From Robiginitalea sediminis (GTDB lineage: Bacteria; Bacteroidota; Bacteroidia; Flavobacteriales; Flavobacteriaceae): a DNA stretch of 64,000 nt. Location of the stretch: assembly GCF_002198115.1 (NCBI RefSeq), contig NZ_NGNR01000001.1, positions 248,001 to 312,000 on the forward strand. Direction: 5' to 3'. The position numbers were made by a program, and so were the translations under genes. Shown here in pieces: positions 34,376 through 42,684 of this stretch (position 1 is its first letter; each line of letters starts with the position of its first letter). Under the pieces are notes generated by a model. That model did no database searches and was not told the origin of the DNA. It saw only the letters and a program-made list of their open reading frames with translations.

Positions 34376-34819
34376 ATGAAGGGATTAAGAATGCTTATTG
34401 TGGGCCTGGGCCTGCTCGCGCCGATGGCGTGCAGCAACGACCCTTCCAACCGGAACCCCTACCTGCAGGAAATTGGTTTCCGCTTCGACATCAACCTGAA
34501 CCTGCCCCTGTACAGCCCCCTGAACTTTATCAGTAATTCGGTTTACGTGAACAGTTCGGGTTCCGGGATCCGCGGTTTTTTCATCACCAATACCGGGACG
34601 GGCTTCCGCGCCTTCGAAGCCAGCTGCCCCAACCATCCGCCCAATAGCTGTTCCACTATGGAAATGGAGGGGCAACTGGCCCGATGCGCCTGCGAGGGAT
34701 ACGAATACAGCCTCTTTACCGGGCAATTGCTCAACCGGCCAAACGACGGGGAGCGTTACTTCGACATGCTGGAATACCGGGCTTCCCAAAACGGAAACGT
34801 GATTACCGTATCCAATTGA
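34376..34819 (+). CDS. Rieske-fold-like lipoprotein with altered ligands
   Basis: 147 residues. N-terminal signal with a possible lipobox (LAPMAC-SND), then a small domain in which ASCPNHPP and RCACEGYEYSLFTGQ resemble the two cluster-binding loops of Rieske proteins. The second loop lacks the usual histidine (CACEG where CPCHG is expected), so a normal 2Fe-2S Rieske cluster is doubtful. Function unknown. Start at 34376 (MKGLRMLIV). Convergent with the TonB-dependent receptor gene. Confidence 0.7.
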   Translation: MKGLRMLIVGLGLLAPMACSNDPSNRNPYLQEIGFRFDINLNLPLYSPLNFISNSVYVNSSGSGIRGFFITNTGTGFRAFEASCPNHPPNSCSTMEMEGQLARCACEGYEYSLFTGQLLNRPNDGERYFDMLEYRASQNGNVITVSN

Positions 34820-34832
34820 CGCTCCCTTTCCC

Positions 34833-37067
34833 TTAAAAGGTGAAGGTGGCCCCGGCCAGGAAATGGATGCCGGCCTGCGGGTAATACCCCACCCCCTCCA
34901 CGGTAGTAATAACCCCCGGGTTGGAGAAATCATCGTCGAAGGTATAGAAATAACCATTGGAACTATACAGGGCGTCAAATAGGTTATTCACCAGCAGATT
35001 GAGCTCTGTACGCGGCCACCAGCCCCTGGCCGGCAGGGTGTACTGCAGGTTCAGGTCCGTTTGCCAATAGGCCTCCAGCCGGGATAATTCCGCCTCGATA
35101 TTGCTCATGTACTGCGCGCCCACATACTTGGTTAGCAGGGCTGCCTGCAGGGATTCCGTGGGCCGGTATACCAGCCGGCTTGCCCCAACAACCCCGGGGG
35201 AATAGGCGATCTCTGTATTGCCGAGATTCCGGAGTTCCCCGTCGCGCCGGAAGAAAAAATCCACGTTTCGGTTGATGCTCAGGGAAAGGTTGGGCTGCCA
35301 GTACCACCGGTTCGTCAGTTTCACGCTGGCATCCAGTTCCAGACCCGTGCGGAAGGAATCGCCCACATTGGCGCGCAGGGGTGCCCCCACGTCGTTTAAC
35401 TCCCCGGTAAGGACCAACTGGTCCTTATACCTCATATAGTAAAGGTTGGCGTTAAAGGAAACCCCGGGGCGCTGCAGGCGCCAGCCCAGTTCGAAATCGT
35501 GCAACCGCTCCGGGCGGGGGTTGCCGTTTTCATAGTCGTTCCGGTTGGGTTCCCGGTTGGCGACCGCATAGGAGAAATAGAGGTTCTGACCCGGGTCCAG
35601 GGTATAGGTGATCCCCGCCTTGGGGTTGAAAAAACGAAAGCGGTCGTCTACCAGGCCGGTCTCCCGCCCATTGGCCTGGTACCGGACGCCACGGTACTGC
35701 AAATCCGCAAAAAGCCGCCAGTTGTCGCCCCACTGGTAGTCGGCCTTCAGGAAAAGGTTCCCGTCATCCTTGGTGGAATCGTCTTCATAGTAGCGGTCTC
35801 CCCGCTCCAGGCCAGGGGCGTAGCGCGCCCATATCACTTCCCCGAAATGGTCACCCCGGTAGGTATTCCATCCTCCCCCGAGGGTCAGGCCCAACTTGTT
35901 CTTCTGGTACTGGGCCGAAAATACGGTCCCGTAAAAATCGTTATCCAGCCAGCGCCGGCGGATGTAATCCGTGGAACTCCGCTCCTGCCCGTCTACCACC
36001 ACCGGGTCCTGGCCCAGGAAGGACAACTGTGAATCCGGGGCAAAGAAGACATTGGTGTAATACCAGTCGTCTACGTACTCCTCAAAAAAGCCCCGGCCGC
36101 GGGTGTAATGTACCGCAATATTGGTCCTCAGGTCTGCAGACCAGCCCTCGCTCCAGTGCAACTGGAAATGGTCCTGTTTGTAATTGTCGACCTGGTTTTC
36201 GTAAAAGCCTTCGAAAGTGCCATTGTCGTCGAACTGGATTCCGGCCACGTTATACCTCCGGTTGGTCTCCAGGTTGGCATCCACCCCTATGGCGCCAAGG
36301 ATGGCCGGGTCGAAGCCATACCAGGACTGGTAGGTGATTTCATGGCCCCCGAATAGCAGGGCCTTTACCAGGGTATTCCCATCCCGATATGCCCCCTGCA
36401 GGAAATAGGAATCCAGGTCCGAAGACGCCCGGTCTATATACCCGTCCGAGGCGATACGCGAAAGTCGCCCGCTCAGTTCAAACCCGTCGCCCATGAGGCC
36501 CGTACTAAACTTAAGGGTGGCTTTGTGGGTAGCGAAACTTCCCGCACTGGCTGCAAGTTCGGCAAAGGCTTCCTCCGATACAGCGTCGGTGAGCAGGTTA
36601 AGGCTGGCTCCGAAGGCGCCGGCGCCGTTTGTGGATGTCCCCACCCCCCGCTGCAGCTGCAGGCTCTGGGTGGAGGAGGCAAAATCCGGCATATTGACCC
36701 AGAAAGTCCCCTGGGACTCGGCATCGTTATACGGGATGCCGTTAATGGTTACGTTGACCCGGGTAGCGTCGCTCCCGCGGACACGGATACCGGTATATCC
36801 GATCCCCGCCCCGGCATCGGAGGTAGTGACCACCGACGGCATGAAATTCATGAGGATGGGGATGTCCTGCCCGAGGTTCCTGCTGCGGACCCGTTCGGCT
36901 TTGAGGTTGCTGAAACTAACCGGGGTTTGTTGCCCGGCGCGCAGAGCAGACACCAGGACCTCATCGAGGCGGATTTCATCTGCGGTTGTACTGTCCTGCG
37001 GTTGGTCCTGGGCTTGTAGTTGCAAAGCCAGCCCAAGAATGGCTACTGTAGAATAGATGCGTTTCAT
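34833..37067 (-). CDS. TonB-dependent receptor, probable thiamine uptake
   Basis: 744-residue outer-membrane transporter: signal peptide (TVAILGLALQLQAQ), a TonB box-like EIRLDEVLVSALRA, plug domain (GIRVRGSDATRVNVTINGIP; LQLQRGVGTSTNGAGAFGAS) and a 22-strand barrel ending in the aromatic AGATFTF. No carboxypeptidase-like N-terminal repeat, so not SusC-type. Substrate is inferred from the TPP riboswitch in its leader and from thiamine-related genes upstream: thiamine or its phosphates. A start-codon hairpin may add translational control. Confidence 0.9.
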   Translation of the reverse strand: MKRIYSTVAILGLALQLQAQDQPQDSTTADEIRLDEVLVSALRAGQQTPVSFSNLKAERVRSRNLGQDIPILMNFMPSVVTTSDAGAGIGYTGIRVRGSDATRVNVTINGIPYNDAESQGTFWVNMPDFASSTQSLQLQRGVGTSTNGAGAFGASLNLLTDAVSEEAFAELAASAGSFATHKATLKFSTGLMGDGFELSGRLSRIASDGYIDRASSDLDSYFLQGAYRDGNTLVKALLFGGHEITYQSWYGFDPAILGAIGVDANLETNRRYNVAGIQFDDNGTFEGFYENQVDNYKQDHFQLHWSEGWSADLRTNIAVHYTRGRGFFEEYVDDWYYTNVFFAPDSQLSFLGQDPVVVDGQERSSTDYIRRRWLDNDFYGTVFSAQYQKNKLGLTLGGGWNTYRGDHFGEVIWARYAPGLERGDRYYEDDSTKDDGNLFLKADYQWGDNWRLFADLQYRGVRYQANGRETGLVDDRFRFFNPKAGITYTLDPGQNLYFSYAVANREPNRNDYENGNPRPERLHDFELGWRLQRPGVSFNANLYYMRYKDQLVLTGELNDVGAPLRANVGDSFRTGLELDASVKLTNRWYWQPNLSLSINRNVDFFFRRDGELRNLGNTEIAYSPGVVGASRLVYRPTESLQAALLTKYVGAQYMSNIEAELSRLEAYWQTDLNLQYTLPARGWWPRTELNLLVNNLFDALYSSNGYFYTFDDDFSNPGVITTVEGVGYYPQAGIHFLAGATFTF

Positions 37068-37086
37068 TCGTAAATAGATTACGAAT
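37066..37086 (-). promoter_or_regulatory. Hairpin at the receptor start codon
   Basis: Perfect eight-base inverted repeat ATTCGTAA/TTACGAAT with a five-base loop. In the mRNA its 3' arm ends on the first two bases of the ATG, so it could hide the start codon and be the output stage of the riboswitch. Confidence 0.5.
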
Positions 37087-37216
37087 AAAAGGGGTCATTA
37101 TTCTGGTTACACTTGATTTTTGCGGCCCTTTGCCACTTGGTTTGGAAGAAGTCTGCGGCCCAGCGCCGACGGCCTCCTTTTCCGATTGCCTGCGCCTGAC
37201 GCAGGTCCTATCCGGA

Positions 37217-37316
37217 CTTCCCTTGGCAGCATTACCTGCCCAGGTTCATCGGGTATAATCTCAGCCCCGCAAAACCAAGCCGCCACAGCGGCTTTCCAAT
37301 GCGAAGCACCCCTTAT
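37217..37316 (-). promoter_or_regulatory. TPP riboswitch (THI element)
   Basis: Minus-strand reading shows the conserved thi-box blocks in order: AAGGGGTGC, a P3 side hairpin (AAGCCGC/GCGGCTT), GGGGCTGAGATTATACCC, GATGAACCTGGGCAGGTAAT and GCTGCCAAGGGAAG. CTGAGA, ACCC, GAACCTG and the closing AGGGAA match the TPP aptamer consensus. It lies 149 bases before the TonB-dependent receptor and 10 bases after a -7 box. Binding of TPP is expected to lower receptor synthesis. Confidence 0.95.
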
Positions 37317-37325
37317 GAGACAGGG

Positions 37326-37333
37326 CAAAGATA
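37326..37333 (-). promoter_or_regulatory. -7 element TATCTTTG for the riboswitch transcript
   Basis: Perfect TAnnTTTG, 10 bases before the aptamer, so transcription should start almost at the riboswitch. No clear -33 element. Confidence 0.65.
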
Positions 37334-37517
37334 GGGAGGAAATTAAAATTACGCCATAAAATCCCCGCACAAAAGCGCAGCCAAAACAGAGCAAAACAAA
37401 GACGGTAGTTTATGTGCCAATCAGCGTTCCGCGCTTTTAGTCACAAGGCACATAAGTAGGTCACTTCTGCCCTCCGGGATGTGGGAACAGTATCCGGTAG
37501 ACATTGCGGAAAGGGCG

Positions 37518-39620
37518 TCAGGGTTTACCGCTGTGGGCCGGTTTCAGCAGGTCGTTTACGGTCTTAACCGGGTTGAAGGTACTGACCGGGACTTCCACAA
37601 AGAGCGTGTTCCAGAATGCCATGGCCCCGTTCCAAAGCCCGGGGAGTTCCAGCGCTTTAAGGGGCCTTCCTTCATAGGTCTTCCCCGTAATGAAACCCTG
37701 TTTGGTGTCGATGTAGTTCATCAGGTTGAACTTACGCCCGTAGGCATCGCGGACCCCGCAAACCAGGTCTACCGGGTTAAAGTGGGTGGATTCCCTGAAA
37801 ATCCGTTCCTGGGCAGGATCCGAAAGGTCTGCCTGAGCCGATTCCACAATCTGCAGGGACTCGTTCCCGGAAGCGTCGGTAATCCAGAACGGGCCTCCCC
37901 CGGGCTCCCCTTCGTTTTTAACCATCCCGCAAACGCGGATAGGGCGGTCGAGCTTGTCCTTGAGGACCGCTACCTGGTCGTCTATACTCAGACTGTCGTA
38001 TGAAGGTTGGAAGCGCACATTGAGTTTTTCCTGAAGGAAGGTGCGGACCCTGACCAGCAAGTCGTGGTCCAGGCTCCCCTCCTGCAGCATGCGGGAGTAG
38101 CGGAATGCTTCCTCCTGAACTTCGAGGAGCACCCCTCCCAGGATTTCCTTCCAACGGGAAACCTCCTCCAGGGAACCGCGGGTAACCACATTGTCGATAT
38201 TCTTGATAAAAAGGATGTCGGCATCCTGCTCGTTCAGGTTCTCAATGAGGGCGCCATGCCCCCCCGGCCGGAAGAGCAGCTGGCCGTCGTTATCCCTGAA
38301 AGGCTCGTTCTCCGGGGTAACCGCCAGGGTGTCGGTGGACGGTTTCTGGAAGGAGAACCCCACCCGGAACCGGCAGCCCGTTGCCTTCCCGGTGCTGTCC
38401 TTAACCCGTTCGAATTCCTCCCGGAAGAGTTCCTGGTGCTGGGGGGAAATCGTAAAGTGCAGGCGGGCTTCATCTTCGCCTGCCGCATAAGCCGCCCCCT
38501 CAAAGAGGTGTTCCTCAAAAGGGGTAGCCAGGTGGTCTCCATACCTGTGGAAGGGCAGAAGTCCCTTGGGATAAAACCCGTAATTGAGGCCGTCCTCAGA
38601 AAGGAGCTCCTCCACAAAACGATACAGCACGTGGCCCTCCGGCAGGTCCTTGCCCCCAATGCGCCCCATGACCAACTCGTAAAAGGAGAACTCCTGCAAT
38701 CGGGAGTGGAACGCCTTTATGGAAGCGTTTTCCGGGTCTTGCAAGTAGGTCTCCAGGGTGACCCGACCCGGGTCGAAATGCTCCAGGAAATGGAACAGGG
38801 CCTTAAACATGCGGGATGCCGCCCCGGATGCCGGGATGAACTTCACCACCTGTTTCCCTGTCCTGGCCTCCCGGTAGCGCTTCAGGTAATGGTCCTGCAG
38901 GCCGGGGTCCAGACGCAGGATGCCATCGGTTACCACCGCGGCTTTGCTCAGGTGGACATGGGGGATTCCCTCCCGGAACGTCTCCACCTGGTCCTGTATT
39001 TTTTCCGGGGACATCCCCCGTGCTTCCATAAACCTCAGATCTTCGGTGCTAAACATGCTCATTGCTAATAGGTTGTCTATGTGCCGGACGGCTTTTTGGA
39101 GCCGCTCCTCCCGGCTACCGCTTAAAATTACGAATCTGCGACCAGTTTTAAGGAGGGCCTCCCGGAAATAGGCAAACATCTCTTCCCGCTGTTCCGGGCG
39201 GTCCCGCAGGTCGTCTGCTACCCAGGGTACGTCAATATCGGTCAGCAGGTAGAGGTCGTAGGTGTTCTCCAGGGCATGGTACTCCAGCACGGGGTCCACA
39301 AAGCCCTGGTAATAGGCTTCCGAATACACCTTGGTTACCAACAGGTCCGTATCGCAGATCAGGACCCGGTTGGCCCGTGCGGCGAGCAGGTTCTCCTGCT
39401 GCATTTGGCCCCGGGCTATGGGCAGCAGGTCTTCGGGCTGGCAGACCAGGCCTTCCCTGTCCCATTTTTCCTGCAGGTATTCCCGGGCGTATTCCGGCAC
39501 CCAAAGGGTTTGGTAATGGGCCGCCAGATCTGCTGCCAGGGTAGACTTCCCAGTAGATTCAGGGCCGAAAAGCACCACCTTCAGGAGGTCTGAAGGCTGT
39601 TGTTTAAGAGCTTCTTCCAT
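37518..39620 (-). CDS. NadR-like P-loop kinase fused to DUF4301
   Basis: 700 residues in one frame. Residues 1-185 are a NadR-type AAA/kinase domain: Walker A GPESTGKSTLA (about 19-29), VPEYAREYL, CDTDLLVTKVYSEAYYQ and DIDVPWVADDLRDRPEQR. From residue 187 (MSMFSTEDLRFMEARG) it is a complete DUF4301 protein, with KFIPASGAASRMFKALFHFL, GKDLPEGHVLYRFVE, RPGGHGALIENLNE and FIKNIDNVVTRGSLEE (nucleotidyl/sugar-transferase-like loops). I recall these as separate genes elsewhere; here DUF4301's natural start is in frame with no stop between. Context suggests the kinase part phosphorylates thiamine or nicotinamide riboside. Start at 39620 (MEEALKQQ), overlapping the transporter gene by 40 bases. Confidence 0.85.
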   Translation of the reverse strand: MEEALKQQPSDLLKVVLFGPESTGKSTLAADLAAHYQTLWVPEYAREYLQEKWDREGLVCQPEDLLPIARGQMQQENLLAARANRVLICDTDLLVTKVYSEAYYQGFVDPVLEYHALENTYDLYLLTDIDVPWVADDLRDRPEQREEMFAYFREALLKTGRRFVILSGSREERLQKAVRHIDNLLAMSMFSTEDLRFMEARGMSPEKIQDQVETFREGIPHVHLSKAAVVTDGILRLDPGLQDHYLKRYREARTGKQVVKFIPASGAASRMFKALFHFLEHFDPGRVTLETYLQDPENASIKAFHSRLQEFSFYELVMGRIGGKDLPEGHVLYRFVEELLSEDGLNYGFYPKGLLPFHRYGDHLATPFEEHLFEGAAYAAGEDEARLHFTISPQHQELFREEFERVKDSTGKATGCRFRVGFSFQKPSTDTLAVTPENEPFRDNDGQLLFRPGGHGALIENLNEQDADILFIKNIDNVVTRGSLEEVSRWKEILGGVLLEVQEEAFRYSRMLQEGSLDHDLLVRVRTFLQEKLNVRFQPSYDSLSIDDQVAVLKDKLDRPIRVCGMVKNEGEPGGGPFWITDASGNESLQIVESAQADLSDPAQERIFRESTHFNPVDLVCGVRDAYGRKFNLMNYIDTKQGFITGKTYEGRPLKALELPGLWNGAMAFWNTLFVEVPVSTFNPVKTVNDLLKPAHSGKP

Positions 39621-40213
39621 GCGAAGTATCCTTGAATGGCCAGGATGGTGAATATCAGGTATTGCAGGGAAAGCATCCCCCACCCCCTGTAGGCGTACAG
39701 GGGTACGGTAATTACGTCTGCCAGAATCCACAGGGTCCAGTTCTCGATTTTCTTAGTTGCCATATACCACATGGCCGTAAAAAAGATCCCGGAAGTGACC
39801 ATATCGGTGTAGTTGGTCCAGTCGGTTTGCGTCCCAAAAGCCCGGTAAACCCCATAAGTTACCGCCACGGTAAGGAGGAACAACAGTACCCCAATGCCCT
39901 TCTCCCTCCTGTTGGTGCGGGAGACACGCACCACGGGCGCCCCTTCCCTACGCCGCGACCAGTTCCACCACCCGTAGATGCTCATGAGGGAATAATACAG
40001 GTTGAGCATCATATCGCCCAGGAGTTCGTCACGGAGAAAAATATACATGGTGATCACCGTGGCAATAAGCCCGGTGGGATACACCCAGATATGCTCCCTC
40101 TTGGCGTAGACCACACTGGCTATCCCAAAAACAAAGGCAATAGCTTCCAGGGCTATTAGCGCGGCAGGGCGGTCCCGGTACGGGTCCAGGAAAAAATCAA
40201 AAATGGGGCTCAT
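39581..40213 (-). CDS. pnuT: PnuC/PnuT-family vitamin transporter
   Basis: 210 residues, about seven membrane helices, with the family pattern (YPTGLIATVITMYIFLRDEL, MLNLYYSLMSIYGWWNWSRR, and NWTLWILADVITVPLYAYRG). PnuC members carry nicotinamide riboside and PnuT members thiamine by facilitated diffusion, followed by intracellular phosphorylation. The DUF77 thiamine-binding gene overlapping upstream and the TPP riboswitch downstream favour thiamine. The partner kinase follows with a 40-base overlap. Confidence 0.88.
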   Translation of the reverse strand: MSPIFDFFLDPYRDRPAALIALEAIAFVFGIASVVYAKREHIWVYPTGLIATVITMYIFLRDELLGDMMLNLYYSLMSIYGWWNWSRRREGAPVVRVSRTNRREKGIGVLLFLLTVAVTYGVYRAFGTQTDWTNYTDMVTSGIFFTAMWYMATKKIENWTLWILADVITVPLYAYRGWGMLSLQYLIFTILAIQGYFAWKKLLNNSLQTS

Positions 40214-40457
40214 AGTCGCTGCGGTCCGTTTTGACCAGCTTAATAAAGAATACCGCCTGGCCCACCGCCTGCAAGCTGCGCTCCATCTCGTCCTGCAGTA
40301 GCTGCATCACCTCCCGGTACTCCCCGAATACCTGGGTGCTCATGGGGTTCTCCAAAACCGTAAGGCCCGATGCGCGCAGGGCTTTGATAAAGCGGATGAT
40401 TTCGGGTTCATACTGGTCCTGCAGGGGGCTGAGGGTGAGTTCTACGGATACCTTCAT
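40197..40457 (-). CDS. Thiamine-binding DUF77/YqgV-type protein
   Basis: 86 residues of the MTH1187/YkoF-like thiamine-binding family: MKVSVELTLSPLQDQYEPEI, FIKALRASGLTVLENPMSTQ and FGEYREVMQLLQDEM. These small ferredoxin-like-fold proteins bind thiamine in the cytosol. First gene of the operon with the transporter and kinase fusion, with which it overlaps by 17 bases. Confidence 0.87.
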   Translation of the reverse strand: MKVSVELTLSPLQDQYEPEIIRFIKALRASGLTVLENPMSTQVFGEYREVMQLLQDEMERSLQAVGQAVFFIKLVKTDRSDYEPHF

Positions 40458-40476
40458 CGGGGTTCATTTAGATGCC

Positions 40477-40484
40477 CAAAGGTA
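40477..40484 (-). promoter_or_regulatory. Promoter of the DUF77-transporter-kinase operon
   Basis: Perfect -7 box TACCTTTG with a TTG at 40505-40507 exactly 20 bases upstream, the best full promoter in the window. The leader is only about 15-20 bases, so no riboswitch fits in front of this operon. Confidence 0.75.
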
Positions 40485-40529
40485 GGCAGTAATGGGTTTT
40501 CGGCCAATACGGCACGGGCCCTTTGCCGC

Positions 40530-41162
40530 CTATTGCCGGATGGCGTAGGCACAGGTATACCCTTCGAATTCCAGGAAGTAGGTGCGAAAATCGGCCCGCA
40601 TGCCCTGATAGAGGGCCGTCCCGGTGCTCTGCCCGGAATCCATATCGAAATCGTCTATGTCTATATGGTTGAGGAAACTCAGCCCGGGGGTTGAAAGCAC
40701 TTTGTAAATGGACTCCTTGGCCCCCCACACCATGGTGAGCTTGCGGATAATGGCCTCGTCGTTGGCCAGGGAGCGGTATTCCCGAAGCGGGGTAAACTTA
40801 TGCGCTATGCGGAGTATCTTGTCCCGTTGCATCTCGATATCGATGCCCACCTCGGCCTCCTTCGATACGATAATCCCTGAAAACCCGAAGGAATGGGTAA
40901 TGGAGATGGAACACCCGTCGGCCAGGTGCGGTTTTCCGGCAGCGTCGTAGGTGAGATCGAAATCCGTATACCCGGCCTCGGCCAGTAAGTGGCGGATACT
41001 CAAAAAACCCCTGCGGTGGATTTCAGAACGCATGCCCTCCAGGCGCTCCGTACATTGTGGGCGGAGGGCTATCCCATGGGCCAGCGCAGCCTCCGGTTCG
41101 GTGATTTTCCAGACCAGTATTCGGCATCCCGGATGGGCTTCCAAAGACTTGAAAAGCGGCAT
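40530..41162 (-). CDS. 4'-phosphopantetheinyl transferase
   Basis: Attaches phosphopantetheine from CoA to acyl carrier proteins. 210 residues, Sfp-like size. Key blocks: SISITHSFGFSGIIVS, EVGIDIEMQRDKILRIAHKF (magnesium-binding D and E) and MVWGAKESIYKV. Probably the housekeeping enzyme for fatty acid synthesis in this lineage, since AcpS-type genes are often missing. Transcribed away from ahcY. Confidence 0.9.
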   Translation of the reverse strand: MPLFKSLEAHPGCRILVWKITEPEAALAHGIALRPQCTERLEGMRSEIHRRGFLSIRHLLAEAGYTDFDLTYDAAGKPHLADGCSISITHSFGFSGIIVSKEAEVGIDIEMQRDKILRIAHKFTPLREYRSLANDEAIIRKLTMVWGAKESIYKVLSTPGLSFLNHIDIDDFDMDSGQSTGTALYQGMRADFRTYFLEFEGYTCAYAIRQ

Positions 41163-41181
41163 GAGTTCGAATCAGATGATG

Positions 41182-41189
41182 TACCTTTG
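41182..41189 (+). promoter_or_regulatory. -7 element TACCTTTG of ahcY
   Basis: Perfect consensus between the divergent genes, giving ahcY a leader of about 105 bases in which I see no known riboswitch. Confidence 0.6.
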
Positions 41190-41300
41190 CAAAAATTGCG
41201 GCAACCCGCCCGGGCAAGGTACAAATTTAAGAGGCACTTTCCCCCGGGCCATTGAGCACGACAGGGGCCGCAACCAAAAAAAATGCTAATTACAAGGAAT

Positions 41301-42617
41301 ATGAATACCAAGAGTATCGAATACCTCCCCTACAAAGTAAAAGACATTGCCCTGGCAGACTGGGGCCGGAAGGAAATCCGCCTGGCAGAAGCTGAAATGC
41401 CCGGACTCATGGCCCTGCGCGAGGAATACGGCCCATCCCAGCCGCTTAAGGGTGCCCGCATTGCCGGTTGCCTGCATATGACCATCCAGACCGCGGTCCT
41501 GATTGAAACCCTCGTAGCCCTTGGGGCGGAGGTGACCTGGAGCTCCTGCAATATCTTCTCCACCCAGGACCACGCCGCAGCCGCTATAGCAGCGGCCGGT
41601 ATCCCGGTGTATGCCTGGAAAGGGATGAGCGAGGAGGAATTCGACTGGTGCATAGAACAAACCCTCTTCTTTGGCGAGGCGCGCAAGCCGCTGAATATGA
41701 TCCTGGACGACGGGGGAGACCTCACCAACATGGTGCTGGACCGGTACCCGGAGCTCACCAGCGGAATCCGAGGGCTCTCGGAGGAAACTACCACCGGGGT
41801 ACACCGCCTCTATGAGCGTTTCAAAAACGGAACCCTGCCCATGCCGGCCATTAATGTGAATGATTCGGTGACCAAATCGAAATTCGACAACAAGTACGGG
41901 TGCAAGGAAAGCGCCGTGGATGCCATCCGCCGCGCCACGGATACCATGCTTGCCGGAAAACGCGTCCTGGTTGCCGGCTACGGGGACGTAGGCAAAGGAA
42001 CTGCAGCCTCTTTCCGGGGGGCGGGAGCCATTGTAACCGTCACGGAAATAGACCCCATCTGCGCCCTTCAGGCCTGTATGGACGGATACGAAGTAAAGCA
42101 GATGGAAAACGTGGTTGGGAATATGGATATCCTTATCACGGCCACGGGGAACAAGGATATCATCCGGGAGGAGCACTTCCGTGCCATGAAAGACAAGGCC
42201 ATTGTCTGCAACATCGGTCACTTCGACAATGAGATCGATATGGCCTGGCTCAATACCCACTTCGGCGACACCCGGGTTGAGATCAAGCCGCAGGTAGACC
42301 AGTACACCCTGGACGGGAAAGACATTATTGTCCTGGCCGAAGGACGCCTGGTAAACCTGGGGTGTGCCACCGGCCACCCGAGCTTTGTAATGAGCAACAG
42401 TTTCACCAATCAGACCCTGGCTCAGATCGAACTCTGGAACAACCACGACCAGTACGAGAACCAGGTGTATACCCTGCCGAAACACCTGGACGAAAAGGTA
42501 GCTGCCCTTCACCTGGCTCGCCTAGGGGCGGAGCTCACCCCCCTGCGGCCGGAGCAGGCAAAGTATATTGGGGTGGACGTCAAAGGACCCTTCAAGCCGG
42601 AGTATTACCGCTATTAA
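41301..42617 (+). CDS. ahcY: Adenosylhomocysteinase
   Basis: Splits S-adenosylhomocysteine into homocysteine and adenosine, keeping the methyl cycle running. 438 residues with [60 protein letters not shown]-binding [14 protein letters not shown] and the C-terminal KAKYIGV-type [21 protein letters not shown]. Start at 41301 ([10 protein letters not shown]); an ATG at 41283 would add six residues. Confidence 0.97.
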   Translation: MNTKSIEYLPYKVKDIALADWGRKEIRLAEAEMPGLMALREEYGPSQPLKGARIAGCLHMTIQTAVLIETLVALGAEVTWSSCNIFSTQDHAAAAIAAAGIPVYAWKGMSEEEFDWCIEQTLFFGEARKPLNMILDDGGDLTNMVLDRYPELTSGIRGLSEETTTGVHRLYERFKNGTLPMPAINVNDSVTKSKFDNKYGCKESAVDAIRRATDTMLAGKRVLVAGYGDVGKGTAASFRGAGAIVTVTEIDPICALQACMDGYEVKQMENVVGNMDILITATGNKDIIREEHFRAMKDKAIVCNIGHFDNEIDMAWLNTHFGDTRVEIKPQVDQYTLDGKDIIVLAEGRLVNLGCATGHPSFVMSNSFTNQTLAQIELWNNHDQYENQVYTLPKHLDEKVAALHLARLGAELTPLRPEQAKYIGVDVKGPFKPEYYRY

Positions 42618-42633
42618 CCGGCATCGCCAAATA

Positions 42634-42667
42634 AAAAAACCCCCGGAATTTCTTCCGGGGGTTTTTT
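42634..42667. terminator. Bidirectional terminator after ahcY
   Basis: Stem CCCCCGGAA/TTCCGGGGG with a TTTC loop, flanked by six A and six T; serves ahcY and the convergent DUF3332 gene. Confidence 0.95.
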
Positions 42668-42684
42668 GTTTCAGGGTTTAGGGT

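Larger units (their letters stand above)
37068..37517. other. 450-base intergenic region with thiamine control elements
   Basis: Holds, in minus-strand order, the tail of the upstream operon (37517-37334, nothing recognised), a promoter box, the TPP aptamer, about 150 bases of expression platform (with a hairpin CCTGCG/CGCAGG at 37189-37205 but no clear U-run terminator), and the start-codon hairpin. No coding sequence seen. Confidence 0.7.

Noticed and set aside
37189-37205. Intrinsic terminator in the riboswitch expression platform
   Set aside because: The hairpin CCTGCG/CGCAGG has no following U-run on the minus strand.
38007-39068. 353-residue frame on the plus strand inside the kinase-DUF4301 gene
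   Set aside because: Antisense shadow without recognisable motifs; the minus-strand gene has clear domains.
39040-39070. Stop or frameshift separating the kinase and DUF4301 genes
   Set aside because: Codons across the junction (DNLLAMSMFSTED) read through without a stop, so the sequence as given encodes one protein.
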